A stretch of DNA of 28,673 nt from JANWLD01 sp035700225 (GTDB taxonomy: Bacteria > Patescibacteriota > Saccharimonadia > Saccharimonadales > 2-12-FULL-41-12), in contig DASSOT010000007.1 in assembly GCA_035700225.1 (NCBI GenBank), forward strand, positions 1-28,673, given 5' to 3'. The translations under genes were made by a program, and so were the position numbers. This document shows, in pieces, positions 15,825 to 23,607 of this stretch. How positions within the stretch are numbered: the stretch's first letter is position 1; each line of letters begins with the position of its first letter. Below the pieces are notes generated by a model, which worked only from the letters and a program-made list of their open reading frames with translations, had not been told where the DNA came from and made no database searches.

Positions 15825-16718
15825 TCAATCGCTGACTTTTGACTTTATGTGCGCCAGGACTTCTTCGCCTATGTCGGGCCTTTTTATTGCGAAATCTATG
15901 ACTGTCTTCATGTATTCCAGTTTGTTGCCGGTATCGTAAAACTTGCCGCCTTTTACCTTGAGCGCCCACAGTTTGTGGCCTTCGTCCGCCATTCTTTGCA
16001 GAGCTGGTTGCATTATGAATTCCTCGTCGTCTTTCAGCTTTTCCAGGTCTTGTTTCAAATAAGTGAATAGCTCGGGCGTAAACAGATAGCCGCTGACTGA
16101 CGCGGTCTTTGATTGAACCGCATCATAACTGCCAGGCTTTTCCACTATCTTGTCGACGGCCATCATCTCTGCGTCCTGACTGTCCTTGCCTACCACGAAA
16201 GCATATTTTTTATAATCATCCGGGTTTTCCGCTTCTACACAGGTAAGCACGCTTCCTCCGTGTTGTTCATGCGCTTCGATAAGCTGGCGGAACCGGCTGG
16301 GCTCGGCCACGACGAAATCATCCGCGAATGCGAAGATGAAAGGTTCGCCTCCTATCAGATGCTGGGCGTTCAAAAGCGGCGTGGCATTGCCGTAGGGTCC
16401 TTTTTGCCTGATATAAGCAAAATTCGCCAGGTCGGATATTTTCTTCGTGTTTTCCAGAAGTTCCTTCTTGTTTCCCTGCACTAGGTTCTCGCGCAAATCC
16501 GCACTCATCTGGTCAAAATGGTCTTCTATGGAACGCTTGTGATAACCGGTGACTATGACTATATCCTTTATACCGGCTTCTATGAGTTCTTCTACGATGT
16601 ATTGGATTATAGGTTTGTCGACTATCGGCAACATTTCCTTGGGCATGGCCTTGGTCTGGGGTAAGAACCTGGTGCCGAAACCGGCCGCCGCAATGATAGC
16701 TTTAGTAACTTTCGCCAT
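15825..16718 (-). CDS. galU: UTP--glucose-1-phosphate uridylyltransferase
   Basis: It makes UDP-glucose from UTP and glucose-1-phosphate for cell-envelope glycans. The N-terminal nucleotide-binding motif is AAGFGTRFLPQTKAMPKEML (11-30). IVTGYHKRSIEDHFD follows near 55-69, FADDFVV near 131 supplies the metal-binding Asp, and KIVEKP lies near 190. The 297-aa length is typical of bacterial GalU. It has its own leaderless-type promoter in the 35-nt gap behind gatB. The stop codon is TGA, one of several that show a standard bacterial code. Confidence 0.95.
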   Translation of the reverse strand: MAKVTKAIIAAAGFGTRFLPQTKAMPKEMLPIVDKPIIQYIVEELIEAGIKDIVIVTGYHKRSIEDHFDQMSADLRENLVQGNKKELLENTKKISDLANFAYIRQKGPYGNATPLLNAQHLIGGEPFIFAFADDFVVAEPSRFRQLIEAHEQHGGSVLTCVEAENPDDYKKYAFVVGKDSQDAEMMAVDKIVEKPGSYDAVQSKTASVSGYLFTPELFTYLKQDLEKLKDDEEFIMQPALQRMADEGHKLWALKVKGGKFYDTGNKLEYMKTVIDFAIKRPDIGEEVLAHIKSKVSD

Positions 16719-16726
16719 AACTAGAC

Positions 16727-16747
16727 ATTATACACCGATTTCGGCGT
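16727..16747 (-). promoter_or_regulatory. -10 box of galU and adjoining small hairpin
   Basis: TATAAT (16727-16732, minus strand) lies 8 nt before the ATG at 16718. Just upstream, ACGCCG-AAAT-CGGTGT (16732-16747) can form a 6-bp hairpin with one G-T pair. It shares its last base with the -10 box and could reduce readthrough from gatB. There is no T-run. Confidence 0.5.
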
Positions 16748-16753
16748 ACCTTT

Positions 16754-18193
16754 TTAGACCCCCAGCTGTTTTTTTATGGTTTTTTGGGCGAGGGCGGGAT
16801 CGGCTTTGCCTTTTGATTCTTTCATCACCTGGCCTACCAGGAAACCTACAGCTTTCATCTCACCGCTCTTGATATCTTCGGCGGCGTTCGGGTTTTCTTC
16901 TATCACTTTCTTGACTATCTTTTCTATCTCGCCTTCGTCGCTGACAACCTGGTTGGAGCTGATGAACTTATCCGTATCGAACTTCTCGTCTTCGAAAAGT
17001 TGTTTTACACCTTCTTTTGCTTTGGTCGAAACCAGTTTGGCTTCGTCAAACGCCTGCGCCAGAGCCAGCAGAGCGTCTATCTTTTCTTCATTCAACTGCG
17101 AATAATCGGCGAGGAAGCTCGGTATGAAATTTATAAGCCAATCAAATAGCTTTGCTACAGCCCCTTTCGGCACTCCTTCCTTTTCGGTAACAGCCACGGC
17201 GAAATCCACCGCTTCGGGGTTGTTGAACAGAGTGTCCAAATCCTCTTCGGAAAGATGACCGGCGTCTTCCAGTTTCTTACGCGTGGTATAAAAGTTCTTT
17301 TTCTCGAAAGATTCCTTTATCTTCGCGATATAATCATCGCTCAGGTTTAGCGGCGGGATATCCGGGTCAGGGAAATACCTGTAGTCATGGGCTTCTTCTT
17401 TGCCGCGCTGGGGAGTAGTCTTTTGTTTAGCGTCGTCCCAGCCGCGCGTTTCCTGTGTGATTTCGCCGCCCCCCGAAAGTACTTCCGCTTGGCGCTTTAT
17501 CTCGTACTCCACGGCCTTCTCAACCGCCTTGAAACTGTTAAGGTTCTTGGTTTCCGTCCGCGTGCCTAGCTTTTTCGGGTCATTGCTCAGACTTACATTT
17601 ACATCAAAGCGCATATTGCCGTGATACAAATCAACGTCGCTTATATCAGCGTATTTCATCAGAAGGTACAGCTTCTGCGCATAAGCCTTCGCTTCACGGG
17701 CCGTATGCATGTCCGGCTCGGAAACAATCTCCAAAAGGGGCGTGCCGGCTCGGTTCAAATCAACCAGGCTGTAGTCTTTGGCCGCAGGGTGCGTGGTCTT
17801 ACCCGCGTCCTCCTCCAAGTGCGCCCTGACTATACCTATTCTTTTTTCCTCGCCGTCAACCTCTATATCAACTTGGCCGCCGACGACTATCGGGTCAGAA
17901 AACTGACTTATCTGATAGCCCTTCGGTAAATCGGGATAAAAGTAGTGTTTGCGGTCAAACTTTGAAAATTTCTGCGGTTTAGTGCCTAGTGCGAAAGCGG
18001 CCTTGCAGGAAAGCTCCACCGCCTTTTCGTTGAGATAAGGCATAGCTCCCGGCATACCCATGCATATATGGCTAATGAGCGTGTTCGGCGCGGCATCGCG
18101 GGCATCGTTGGCTACGGCCGCAAACAGCTTGGTCTTGGTCTTCAGCTGTACGTGGCATTCTATACCGATGGTAGGGACGTAGCCGTTTTTCAT
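16754..18193 (-). CDS. gatB: Aspartyl/glutamyl-tRNA amidotransferase subunit B
   Basis: GatB binds the misacylated Glu-tRNA(Gln) or Asp-tRNA(Asn) and activates it with ATP for amidation. The N-terminal cradle starts GIECHVQLKTKTKLFA (9-24). KFDRKHYFYPDLPKGYQISQ near 79 and YHGNMRFDVNVSLS near 165 are strong family motifs, and the helical/YqeY tail ends the 479-aa protein. The ATG directly follows the stop of the small membrane protein gene (TAGATG), with GGGAG 8 nt upstream. The operon order gatC-gatA-X-gatB is set by tight spacing. Confidence 0.96.
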   Translation of the reverse strand: MKNGYVPTIGIECHVQLKTKTKLFAAVANDARDAAPNTLISHICMGMPGAMPYLNEKAVELSCKAAFALGTKPQKFSKFDRKHYFYPDLPKGYQISQFSDPIVVGGQVDIEVDGEEKRIGIVRAHLEEDAGKTTHPAAKDYSLVDLNRAGTPLLEIVSEPDMHTAREAKAYAQKLYLLMKYADISDVDLYHGNMRFDVNVSLSNDPKKLGTRTETKNLNSFKAVEKAVEYEIKRQAEVLSGGGEITQETRGWDDAKQKTTPQRGKEEAHDYRYFPDPDIPPLNLSDDYIAKIKESFEKKNFYTTRKKLEDAGHLSEEDLDTLFNNPEAVDFAVAVTEKEGVPKGAVAKLFDWLINFIPSFLADYSQLNEEKIDALLALAQAFDEAKLVSTKAKEGVKQLFEDEKFDTDKFISSNQVVSDEGEIEKIVKKVIEENPNAAEDIKSGEMKAVGFLVGQVMKESKGKADPALAQKTIKKQLGV

Positions 18194-18625
18194 CTATATC
18201 GCTCCCAGGTCCTTCAACGCTTGCCTTAGTGCTACTAGCGCGCGCTTCACATCATTCTTTTTCAGTTTAAGCCGCGGATTCTCCTGATGTTTTTTGCAGA
18301 GTTTATGGCCGAACCATACTTCGTCCTTCTCTTTGAAGTCCTTCTGGGCGTTCACCAGGCGCTCACCCATGGTTTCACCCTTTATATTCTTCCTTTTCAT
18401 GGCTTCGTCCAGCAGATTGTCCGCTTCGCTCAAAGCCTCCAGCCAATTCTCCTGGTTAGGTAGTTTCTTCTGCAGTCTGCGCCATTTTTCACGGAATTTT
18501 TTCGGCCTTACCCTTTTTCGGGTCAGCCTGTAGATAACGAACCCGGCTACGATGAAGAAGACCAAAATGCCGGCGATGCCTGCCACTAGCGCTTCGGGCG
18601 TTATTTCCGTTGAAAATATGTTCAT
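18194..18625 (-). CDS. Small membrane protein of unknown function between gatA and gatB, 143 aa
   Basis: I do not recognise the family. A membrane helix at about 12-35 (ALVAGIAGILVFFIVAGF region) is followed by a strongly basic stretch (RKRVRPKKFREKWRR). The cytoplasmic domain of about 95 residues is predicted helical, with WLEALSEADNLLDEAMKRK and LVALRQALKDLG as amphipathic helices. Its ATG overlaps the gatA stop by 4 nt (ATGA) and has GAGGAG 8 nt upstream. Its stop touches the gatB ATG. Such coupling inside the amidotransferase operon suggests matched expression, but says nothing certain on function. Confidence 0.8.
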   Translation of the reverse strand: MNIFSTEITPEALVAGIAGILVFFIVAGFVIYRLTRKRVRPKKFREKWRRLQKKLPNQENWLEALSEADNLLDEAMKRKNIKGETMGERLVNAQKDFKEKDEVWFGHKLCKKHQENPRLKLKKNDVKRALVALRQALKDLGAI

Positions 18626-20052
18626 TTATTTATCTCCTCAAATGCTTTAGATATACCGAGTAATTCGCGGTCTTTTTTTTGGGGGGCCAGTATCTGAAGC
18701 CCTACGGGGAGTCCATCAACCATGCCGGTCGGAACGCTGATAGCGGGTATCCCGGCAAGGTTCGCGCCGGTCATGAAAAGATCGGCCAGGTACATCTTCA
18801 GCGGGTCATCGGCTTTTTCGCCGATTTTGAAAGGCAGAGACGGTGAAACAGAACCGACGAGGAAGTCGTTTTCCTCAAAGGCCTTGTTGAATTCATTGAT
18901 TATCTTTGTGCGCACAATCTGTGCTTTTTTGTAATATGCGTCATAGTAGCCGCTGGAGAGCACGTAGGTTCCTATCATGATTCTTCTTTTCGCTTCGTCG
19001 CCGAAGCCTACCGCCCTGCTGAGGTTATAGCTTTCATCCAGATCTTTCGCGTCCTTGTAGCTGTAGCCGTATCGCTGGCCGTCATATCTGCTTAGGTTAC
19101 TGCTGACTTCTGCCGGACATAATATGTAATAAACCGCCAGGGAAAGAGGCATGGACGGAATACTCACGATTGAAACTTGCGCTCCTGCCTTTTTCAGCTT
19201 GTCTATGGAAGCCTCTATCTGATCTTTTACTTCTTTGTCCGTATTTTCATCCATATACTCTTTAATAACCGCTATCTTTTTGCCTTTTATAGATGTATTC
19301 AGGTCCGTATAGGATTTTTCGCTCCTGTTTATCATGGTCATGTCCAGATTATCCTTGCCGGACATCACGTCCAGGACCAGCGCAGAGTCATCAACGGTCT
19401 TTGCAATCGGGCCTATGACGTCCAGGCTGGAGCCCATGGCGACCACTCCGCTCCTGCTTACCAGACCATAGGTAGGCTTCAATCCGACTACGCCACAGAA
19501 ACTTGCTGGCAGGCGCACGGAACTTCCGGTGTCCGTACCGAGTGCGAACGGCGCAAGACCCAGCGCTACGGATGCGGCAGAACCGCCGGAACTGCCCCCG
19601 GGAACCCTGGTCTTGTCATATGGGTTGAGCGTGGTAAAGAAGTCGCTGTTTTCAGTACTGCTTCCGTGAGCAAAAGCATCCAGGTTGGCCTTTGCTACAC
19701 AGATAGCGCCTTCTGCCTCAAGCTTATTTACAGCCGTCGCCTGGTATGGAGCCTTGAAACCGCGCAGAATATTACTGGCGGCGGTTGTATCCGCGCCATG
19801 CACCAAAAAATTGTCCTTGGCAATAAAGGGCACTCCGGCCAGCCGGCCGACATTTTCGCCCTTGGCTACACGCTTGTCAATATCTTCCGCTCGTTTTCTA
19901 GCGGATTCCTCCAGTGTGGTTATTATCGCGTTATATTCTTTTTTCTGCCCTATTCTTTTCAACGATTCTTCTACCAGGTCGGCAGACTTCACTTTGCCGG
20001 AGTTCACATCTTGGGCCAGCTCCGATATGGGTTTCCAGGTCAAATCAGACAT
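18622..20052 (-). CDS. gatA: Aspartyl/glutamyl-tRNA amidotransferase subunit A
   Basis: GatA is the amidase that releases ammonia from glutamine for GatB. The Ser-cisSer-Lys triad is complete: Lys79 in VPFIAKDNF, Ser154 in GGSSGGSAA and Ser178 in GTDTGSSVRLPASFCG. These are the same residue numbers as in the characterised Staphylococcus aureus enzyme. The usual DTGGS is DTGSS here, which leaves the nucleophile intact. Length is 476 aa. The ATG lies 3 nt after the gatC stop, and the TGA overlaps the next gene by 4 nt. Confidence 0.97.
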   Translation of the reverse strand: MSDLTWKPISELAQDVNSGKVKSADLVEESLKRIGQKKEYNAIITTLEESARKRAEDIDKRVAKGENVGRLAGVPFIAKDNFLVHGADTTAASNILRGFKAPYQATAVNKLEAEGAICVAKANLDAFAHGSSTENSDFFTTLNPYDKTRVPGGSSGGSAASVALGLAPFALGTDTGSSVRLPASFCGVVGLKPTYGLVSRSGVVAMGSSLDVIGPIAKTVDDSALVLDVMSGKDNLDMTMINRSEKSYTDLNTSIKGKKIAVIKEYMDENTDKEVKDQIEASIDKLKKAGAQVSIVSIPSMPLSLAVYYILCPAEVSSNLSRYDGQRYGYSYKDAKDLDESYNLSRAVGFGDEAKRRIMIGTYVLSSGYYDAYYKKAQIVRTKIINEFNKAFEENDFLVGSVSPSLPFKIGEKADDPLKMYLADLFMTGANLAGIPAISVPTGMVDGLPVGLQILAPQKKDRELLGISKAFEEINK

Positions 20053-20055
20053 CGG

Positions 20056-20361
20056 CTAATTCAGTATTCTCTTAACTTTAATCTGGTTCTTTTCCAGTGC
20101 GGGGGCATTTTTTAAAAGCTCTTCGGGTGCCGCGCCGTAGTCTATGACTTCGTCCGGACGCATCACATTCGAGAGCCCCGTCACTTGGTCGGTCGGTTTC
20201 AGCCCGCTGACATCCGCTGAATCTATCTGCTCGACATATTTAACTATGGCATTGAGTTCCTCGGTAAACTTGTCTACGAACTCGTCTATCTCATCGTCTT
20301 GAAGCTTGATTTTTGAAAGAGAAGCCAATTTTAAGACATCTTCGCGGGTTATCTGTGCCAT
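20056..20361 (-). CDS. gatC: Aspartyl/glutamyl-tRNA amidotransferase subunit C
   Basis: A small (101 aa) subunit that wraps around and stabilises the GatA-GatB pair. Typical features are ITREDVLKLASLSKIKL at the start, ELNAIVKYVEQIDSADVSG in the middle, and MRPDEV near 68 with APALEKNQIKVKRIL at the end. It is the first gene of the gatC-gatA-X-gatB operon. An extended -10 (TGG-TATACT) lies 9 nt upstream of the ATG, so the leader is about 2-3 nt long. Confidence 0.95.
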   Translation of the reverse strand: MAQITREDVLKLASLSKIKLQDDEIDEFVDKFTEELNAIVKYVEQIDSADVSGLKPTDQVTGLSNVMRPDEVIDYGAAPEELLKNAPALEKNQIKVKRILN

Positions 20362-20370
20362 GTTGCTTCA

Positions 20371-20379
20371 AGTATACCA
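20371..20379 (-). promoter_or_regulatory. Extended -10 promoter of the gat operon
   Basis: On the minus strand TGG (20377-20379) precedes TATACT (20371-20376), ending 9 nt before the gatC ATG. It is the same nine-base string as the rplS promoter. A divergent plus-strand TATAAT sits 15 nt away at 20392-20397. Confidence 0.55.
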
Positions 20380-20391
20380 AAAACTCGCTTT

Positions 20392-20460
20392 TATAATCTA
20401 TCTTTACAACTAACAACTTTAAGCATTACTATGTTATTGATAACCCTATAAACAAAAAGG
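20392..20460 (+). promoter_or_regulatory. Candidate promoters and ribosome binding site of the hydrolase gene
   Basis: Possible -10 boxes are TATAAT at 20392-20397 (leader of about 65 nt), TACTAT at 20427-20432 with TTTACA 18 nt upstream (20403-20408), and TATAAA at 20447-20452. I cannot choose between them. AAAGG at 20456-20460 lies 8 nt before the ATG at 20469 and supports that start. Confidence 0.4.
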
Positions 20461-20468
20461 TTAGAGAA

Positions 20469-21617
20469 ATGGCAGGACAAGCCGCAATAGATATGGGAGC
20501 ACCAAGCCCGGAAACAATGGCCGGGCAGGCTGAGTTCGAATCAAGCCCCCATTTGATGGGGGCTTTTGAATTGCCCGTAAATATAGCACAAGGCGGGCTT
20601 GATCTAGCAAGATCTGTTCTGAGCGCAGGCAAGGACTTGGGTTCCAGGGCAGTAGATGGGGTTGCAGGTCTGACGCAAAGGGATTACACAGATAAGTTCA
20701 GGTCTGAATTTTCCGAAAGACGGCAGTTCGTCACCGAAGATGGCGTAGCCTTGACAGCCAGAGTCCTGAACCCAGAGTTCCTTGAAAACAAGGAGCATGC
20801 GATAGTTTATTCCTACTCGCTTTTAGTGCCGGCTAAACAAGGGGCGGAAAAACCGACTGTTGCCGATATAGCGAAACACGGCGAAGAAACCGGGCGGTCT
20901 GTAATAGCCATAACTACAGATGGGTTGGCTGGGCCGATGGGGCCAAAACAGCTCGCTTCATTGACGGATTTTTGGAGCATGCCCAAAAGAAGGTTTGAAG
21001 TACTTAGACAAATACTCCCGCCGGATAAAAGAATCATCGCCACCGGTTCGTCTTTGGGGGGAATGATGTCGCACGCATTAGCGGCGACTTGGAAGGAAGA
21101 AGCTGAGAAAACAGGCCATCTTCTGGAGGTAACACATGATATCGCCGTCGCTTCAGCGGGCCACCATGGTTATGGTGTATTGGACTACCCCAACCTAGTG
21201 CTTCAATTAGGCGGTGAAGAAGCTATAGAAGCTGTCAAATACATAGCAGACGGGGATACCTTAAAAGAAAAGATACACAGGGCAACCGAGATAATCAGCA
21301 CTACGCCACTCCGGCCTCAGCAAATCGGGGCTGTAGTTTTAACAGGAATCGGCGTACTAAGATCGCCCCTCGAAGATATTGAATCAAGGATTCCCCACTC
21401 GACTATAGTGGTGGATGCTACCTTCCATGCTGATGACGTCACCCACCCAAAGAAGCGAGGCGGAAACTGGGAAAAATCAGGACACCCTAACGCAACCTGG
21501 AGAGATGAAGTGGGCCAGCATCTTGCTCTTCTGACTCTCGGCAGAAGATTGACTATCGAAGAGCTCGAAAAGATACCCGTCCGGCTTACACCCACAGATA
21601 TCCCAGTGGCCGCCTAA
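20469..21617 (+). CDS. Alpha/beta-hydrolase-like protein, 382 aa
   Basis: The best evidence is the nucleophile elbow ATGSSLGGMM (191-200), i.e. G-S-S-L-G with Ser195 as the likely nucleophile, after a strand of hydrophobic residues (RIIATG). Late His residues (HADDVTHP, SGHPNATWRDEVGQH) could complete a triad. The first 40 residues look disordered and hold a repeated MAGQA (1-5 and 17-21). Residues 40-75 are probably helical. No signal peptide or clear membrane segment. Substrate unknown. The 5' coding region contains two hairpins, one of them terminator-like. The stop overlaps the convergent uvrB stop by 4 nt. Confidence 0.6.
   Translation: MAGQAAIDMGAPSPETMAGQAEFESSPHLMGAFELPVNIAQGGLDLARSVLSAGKDLGSRAVDGVAGLTQRDYTDKFRSEFSERRQFVTEDGVALTARVLNPEFLENKEHAIVYSYSLLVPAKQGAEKPTVADIAKHGEETGRSVIAITTDGLAGPMGPKQLASLTDFWSMPKRRFEVLRQILPPDKRIIATGSSLGGMMSHALAATWKEEAEKTGHLLEVTHDIAVASAGHHGYGVLDYPNLVLQLGGEEAIEAVKYIADGDTLKEKIHRATEIISTTPLRPQQIGAVVLTGIGVLRSPLEDIESRIPHSTIVVDATFHADDVTHPKKRGGNWEKSGHPNATWRDEVGQHLALLTLGRRLTIEELEKIPVRLTPTDIPVAA
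20506..20526 (+). other. Hairpin A in the 5' part of the hydrolase gene
   Basis: GCCCGG (20506-20511) and CCGGGC (20521-20526) form a perfect 6-bp GC stem with a 9-nt loop. It lies 16 nt upstream of the terminator-like hairpin at 20543-20565. Confidence 0.45.
20543..20565 (+). terminator. Terminator-like hairpin inside the hydrolase coding region
   Basis: AAGCCCCCAT (20543-20552) and ATGGGGGCTT (20556-20565) form a perfect 10-bp stem with a TTG loop. The 3' side runs into four consecutive T residues (20564-20567). This is the shape of an intrinsic terminator, but it lies within codons 25-33 of the 382-codon frame. It may act as an attenuator or end a short leader transcript. Confidence 0.5.
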
Positions 21618-23572
21618 AGCTTCTTTTCCAGCTCTTTTATCATGTCGCGCATCTCGGCGGCCTTTTCGAACTGAAGGTTAGCCGCGGCCAGTTCCATCTG
21701 GCGGTTAAGGTCGCGGATGAGATGCTTGTATTCATCCTTCGGAATCTTCTTGATATCCAGCTTCGGCTTTTCGCTGTCAGGCAGGTCAGGGCGCAAACCT
21801 TTGTCGATATTTTTTGCGATGCCTTTTGGCGTAATGCCGTGTTTCTTGTTGTATTCCTGCTGAATTTTGCGGCGACGGTTAGTTTCGTCGATAGCCCGTT
21901 TCATACTGCCGGTAATGGTATCAGCATACATGAGCACCCTGCCCTCCTGGTGCCGTGCCGCCCGGCCTATTGTCTGGATGAGGGCCTGTTCGCTACGAAG
22001 GAACCCTTCTTTGTCCGCATCCAATATCGCCACCAATGAAACTTCCGGCAAATCAAGCCCCTCGCGGAGCAGGTTAATCCCGACCAAAACGTCATAAACC
22101 CCGAGCCTTAGGTCGCGAAGAATGTCGCTTCTCTCCAGTGTGTCTATCTCGCTGTGCAGGTACGCCACCTTTATGCCAAGCTCTTGCAGATATTCGCTCA
22201 GGTCTTCGGCCATCCTTTTGGTAAGGGTCGTGACCAGCACCCTATGGCGTTTATCAACCGAACTGCGTATCTCAGCTATTAGGTCGTCCACCTGGTGTTT
22301 TACTGGCCGGACTTCAATCTCCGGGTCTATAAGGCCGGTCGGACGGATTATCTGCTGTATGGGTTCCGGGCTTCGGCTGAGCTCGTACTCAGCAGGAGTA
22401 GCGCTGACGTAAATGACTTTGTTTATGTGCCGTTCGAATTCGCTGAAGGTAAGCGGCCGGTTGTCCAGCGCGCTTGGCAGACGGAATCCATGCTCGACCA
22501 GCACTTCTTTGCGTGCCCGGTCGCCGTTGTACATGCCTCGCACCTGCGGTATTGTCATATGGCTTTCATCTATGAACATCAGATAATCATCGGGAAAATA
22601 GTCCAAAAGTGTCGCAGGCTGTTCGCCTGGCTCGCGGTTGGTCAGATACCGGCTGTAGTTTTCGATTCCTTTTACAAAACCGGTTTCCTCCAGCATCTCA
22701 AGATCGAACTTGGTGCGCTGGCCAAGCCTTTGTGCTTCCAGCAATTTTCCGTGTTTGTTGAAATACTTAAGCCTGTCTTCCAGCTCATTCCTTATGTGAC
22801 CCAAGGCTACCTTCAGCTTCTCATTAGGTGTTACGTAATGGCTCCCCGGATAAATTTTGACTTGGTTAAGATTTGCGATTATTTCCCCGGTCAGAGGGTC
22901 TATCTTCGTTATCTTTTCTATCTCATCACCGAAAAGCTCCACCCGGTATGCGTACTCCTCGCCCGCCGGGAAAATATCTACCACATCGCCCCTGACCCTG
23001 AATGTACCCCTGTGAAAATCCACATCATTGCGATGGTATTGGATATCCGTCAGTTGCCTGAGCAGTTTGTCGCGGACACGGCGTTCGCCCGCTTTGATGG
23101 AAACGGCTAAATCGCCATAATCTTCCACGGAGCCTATGCCGTAGATACAGCTGACACTGGCAACGATTATCACGTCGCGCCTGCTGAGAAGCGATGAAGT
23201 AGCCGCATGCCGTAAACGGTCTATCTCTTCATTTATTTGCGAATCTTTCTCTATGTACGTATCAGAGCGGACTATGTAGGCCTCCGGCTGATAATAGTCG
23301 AAATAACTGACGAAATAATGCACCGCGCTGTTTGGGAAAAACGCCCTGAACTCACTATAAAGCTGGGCCGCCAGAGTCTTGTTGTGGCACAGCACGAGCG
23401 TAGGCTTCTGCACATCGGCTATCACGTTTGCCATAGTGAAAGTCTTGCCCGAGCCGGTCACCCCTAAAAGAACCTGTTCTTTTTCGTCTTTTTTAAGACC
23501 TTTGACAAGTTTGCTAATAGCCTCCGGCTGGTCACCTGTAGGTTTGTAACCGCTTTTTAATCTGAACTTCAC
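21614..23572 (-). CDS. uvrB: Excinuclease ABC subunit B
   Basis: UvrB receives damaged DNA from UvrA and recruits UvrC in nucleotide excision repair. Visible elements: Walker A GVTGSGKT at 37-44, the damage-probing hairpin YFVSYFDYYQPEAYI near 86-100, DESHMT as the DEAD-like box, ATPAEYE and TLTKRMAEDL in the helicase core, IGRAARH as motif VI, and the C-terminal UVR domain (MELAAANLQFEKAAEMRDMI) near 620-640. Length (652 aa) is normal. The start is a GTG, 6 nt after TACAAT, so it is probably leaderless. The stop overlaps the convergent hydrolase stop. Confidence 0.97.
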   Translation of the reverse strand: MKFRLKSGYKPTGDQPEAISKLVKGLKKDEKEQVLLGVTGSGKTFTMANVIADVQKPTLVLCHNKTLAAQLYSEFRAFFPNSAVHYFVSYFDYYQPEAYIVRSDTYIEKDSQINEEIDRLRHAATSSLLSRRDVIIVASVSCIYGIGSVEDYGDLAVSIKAGERRVRDKLLRQLTDIQYHRNDVDFHRGTFRVRGDVVDIFPAGEEYAYRVELFGDEIEKITKIDPLTGEIIANLNQVKIYPGSHYVTPNEKLKVALGHIRNELEDRLKYFNKHGKLLEAQRLGQRTKFDLEMLEETGFVKGIENYSRYLTNREPGEQPATLLDYFPDDYLMFIDESHMTIPQVRGMYNGDRARKEVLVEHGFRLPSALDNRPLTFSEFERHINKVIYVSATPAEYELSRSPEPIQQIIRPTGLIDPEIEVRPVKHQVDDLIAEIRSSVDKRHRVLVTTLTKRMAEDLSEYLQELGIKVAYLHSEIDTLERSDILRDLRLGVYDVLVGINLLREGLDLPEVSLVAILDADKEGFLRSEQALIQTIGRAARHQEGRVLMYADTITGSMKRAIDETNRRRKIQQEYNKKHGITPKGIAKNIDKGLRPDLPDSEKPKLDIKKIPKDEYKHLIRDLNRQMELAAANLQFEKAAEMRDMIKELEKKL

Positions 23573-23578
23573 ATACTA

Positions 23579-23587
23579 ATTGTATCA
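23579..23587 (-). promoter_or_regulatory. Extended -10 promoter of uvrB (leaderless type)
   Basis: TGA (23585-23587) precedes TACAAT (23579-23584) on the minus strand, an extended -10 that ends 6 nt before the GTG start. I see no LexA-type palindrome in this 35-nt gap. Confidence 0.55.
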
Positions 23588-23607
23588 AGCGATTGTTTTA
23601 ACCGCGG

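Noticed and set aside
19177..20115. 312-codon open frame on the plus strand opposite gatA.
   Set aside because: gatA has complete catalytic residues on the other strand; the opposite frame has a biased, Tyr/Arg/Phe-rich composition typical of antisense frames.
20532..20560. GTTCGAATC, like a tRNA T-loop, within the hydrolase gene.
   Set aside because: The flanking bases do not form a 5-bp T-stem, and no anticodon arm or acceptor stem can be found upstream; it is part of a coding region with a separate hairpin.
21614..21640. AAAG-CTT-CTTT hairpin at the hydrolase/uvrB convergent junction as a terminator.
   Set aside because: Only a 4-bp AT-rich stem; too weak to support.
22295..23110. 271-codon open frame on the plus strand opposite uvrB.
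   Set aside because: Shadow of the confident uvrB gene; no recognisable domain.
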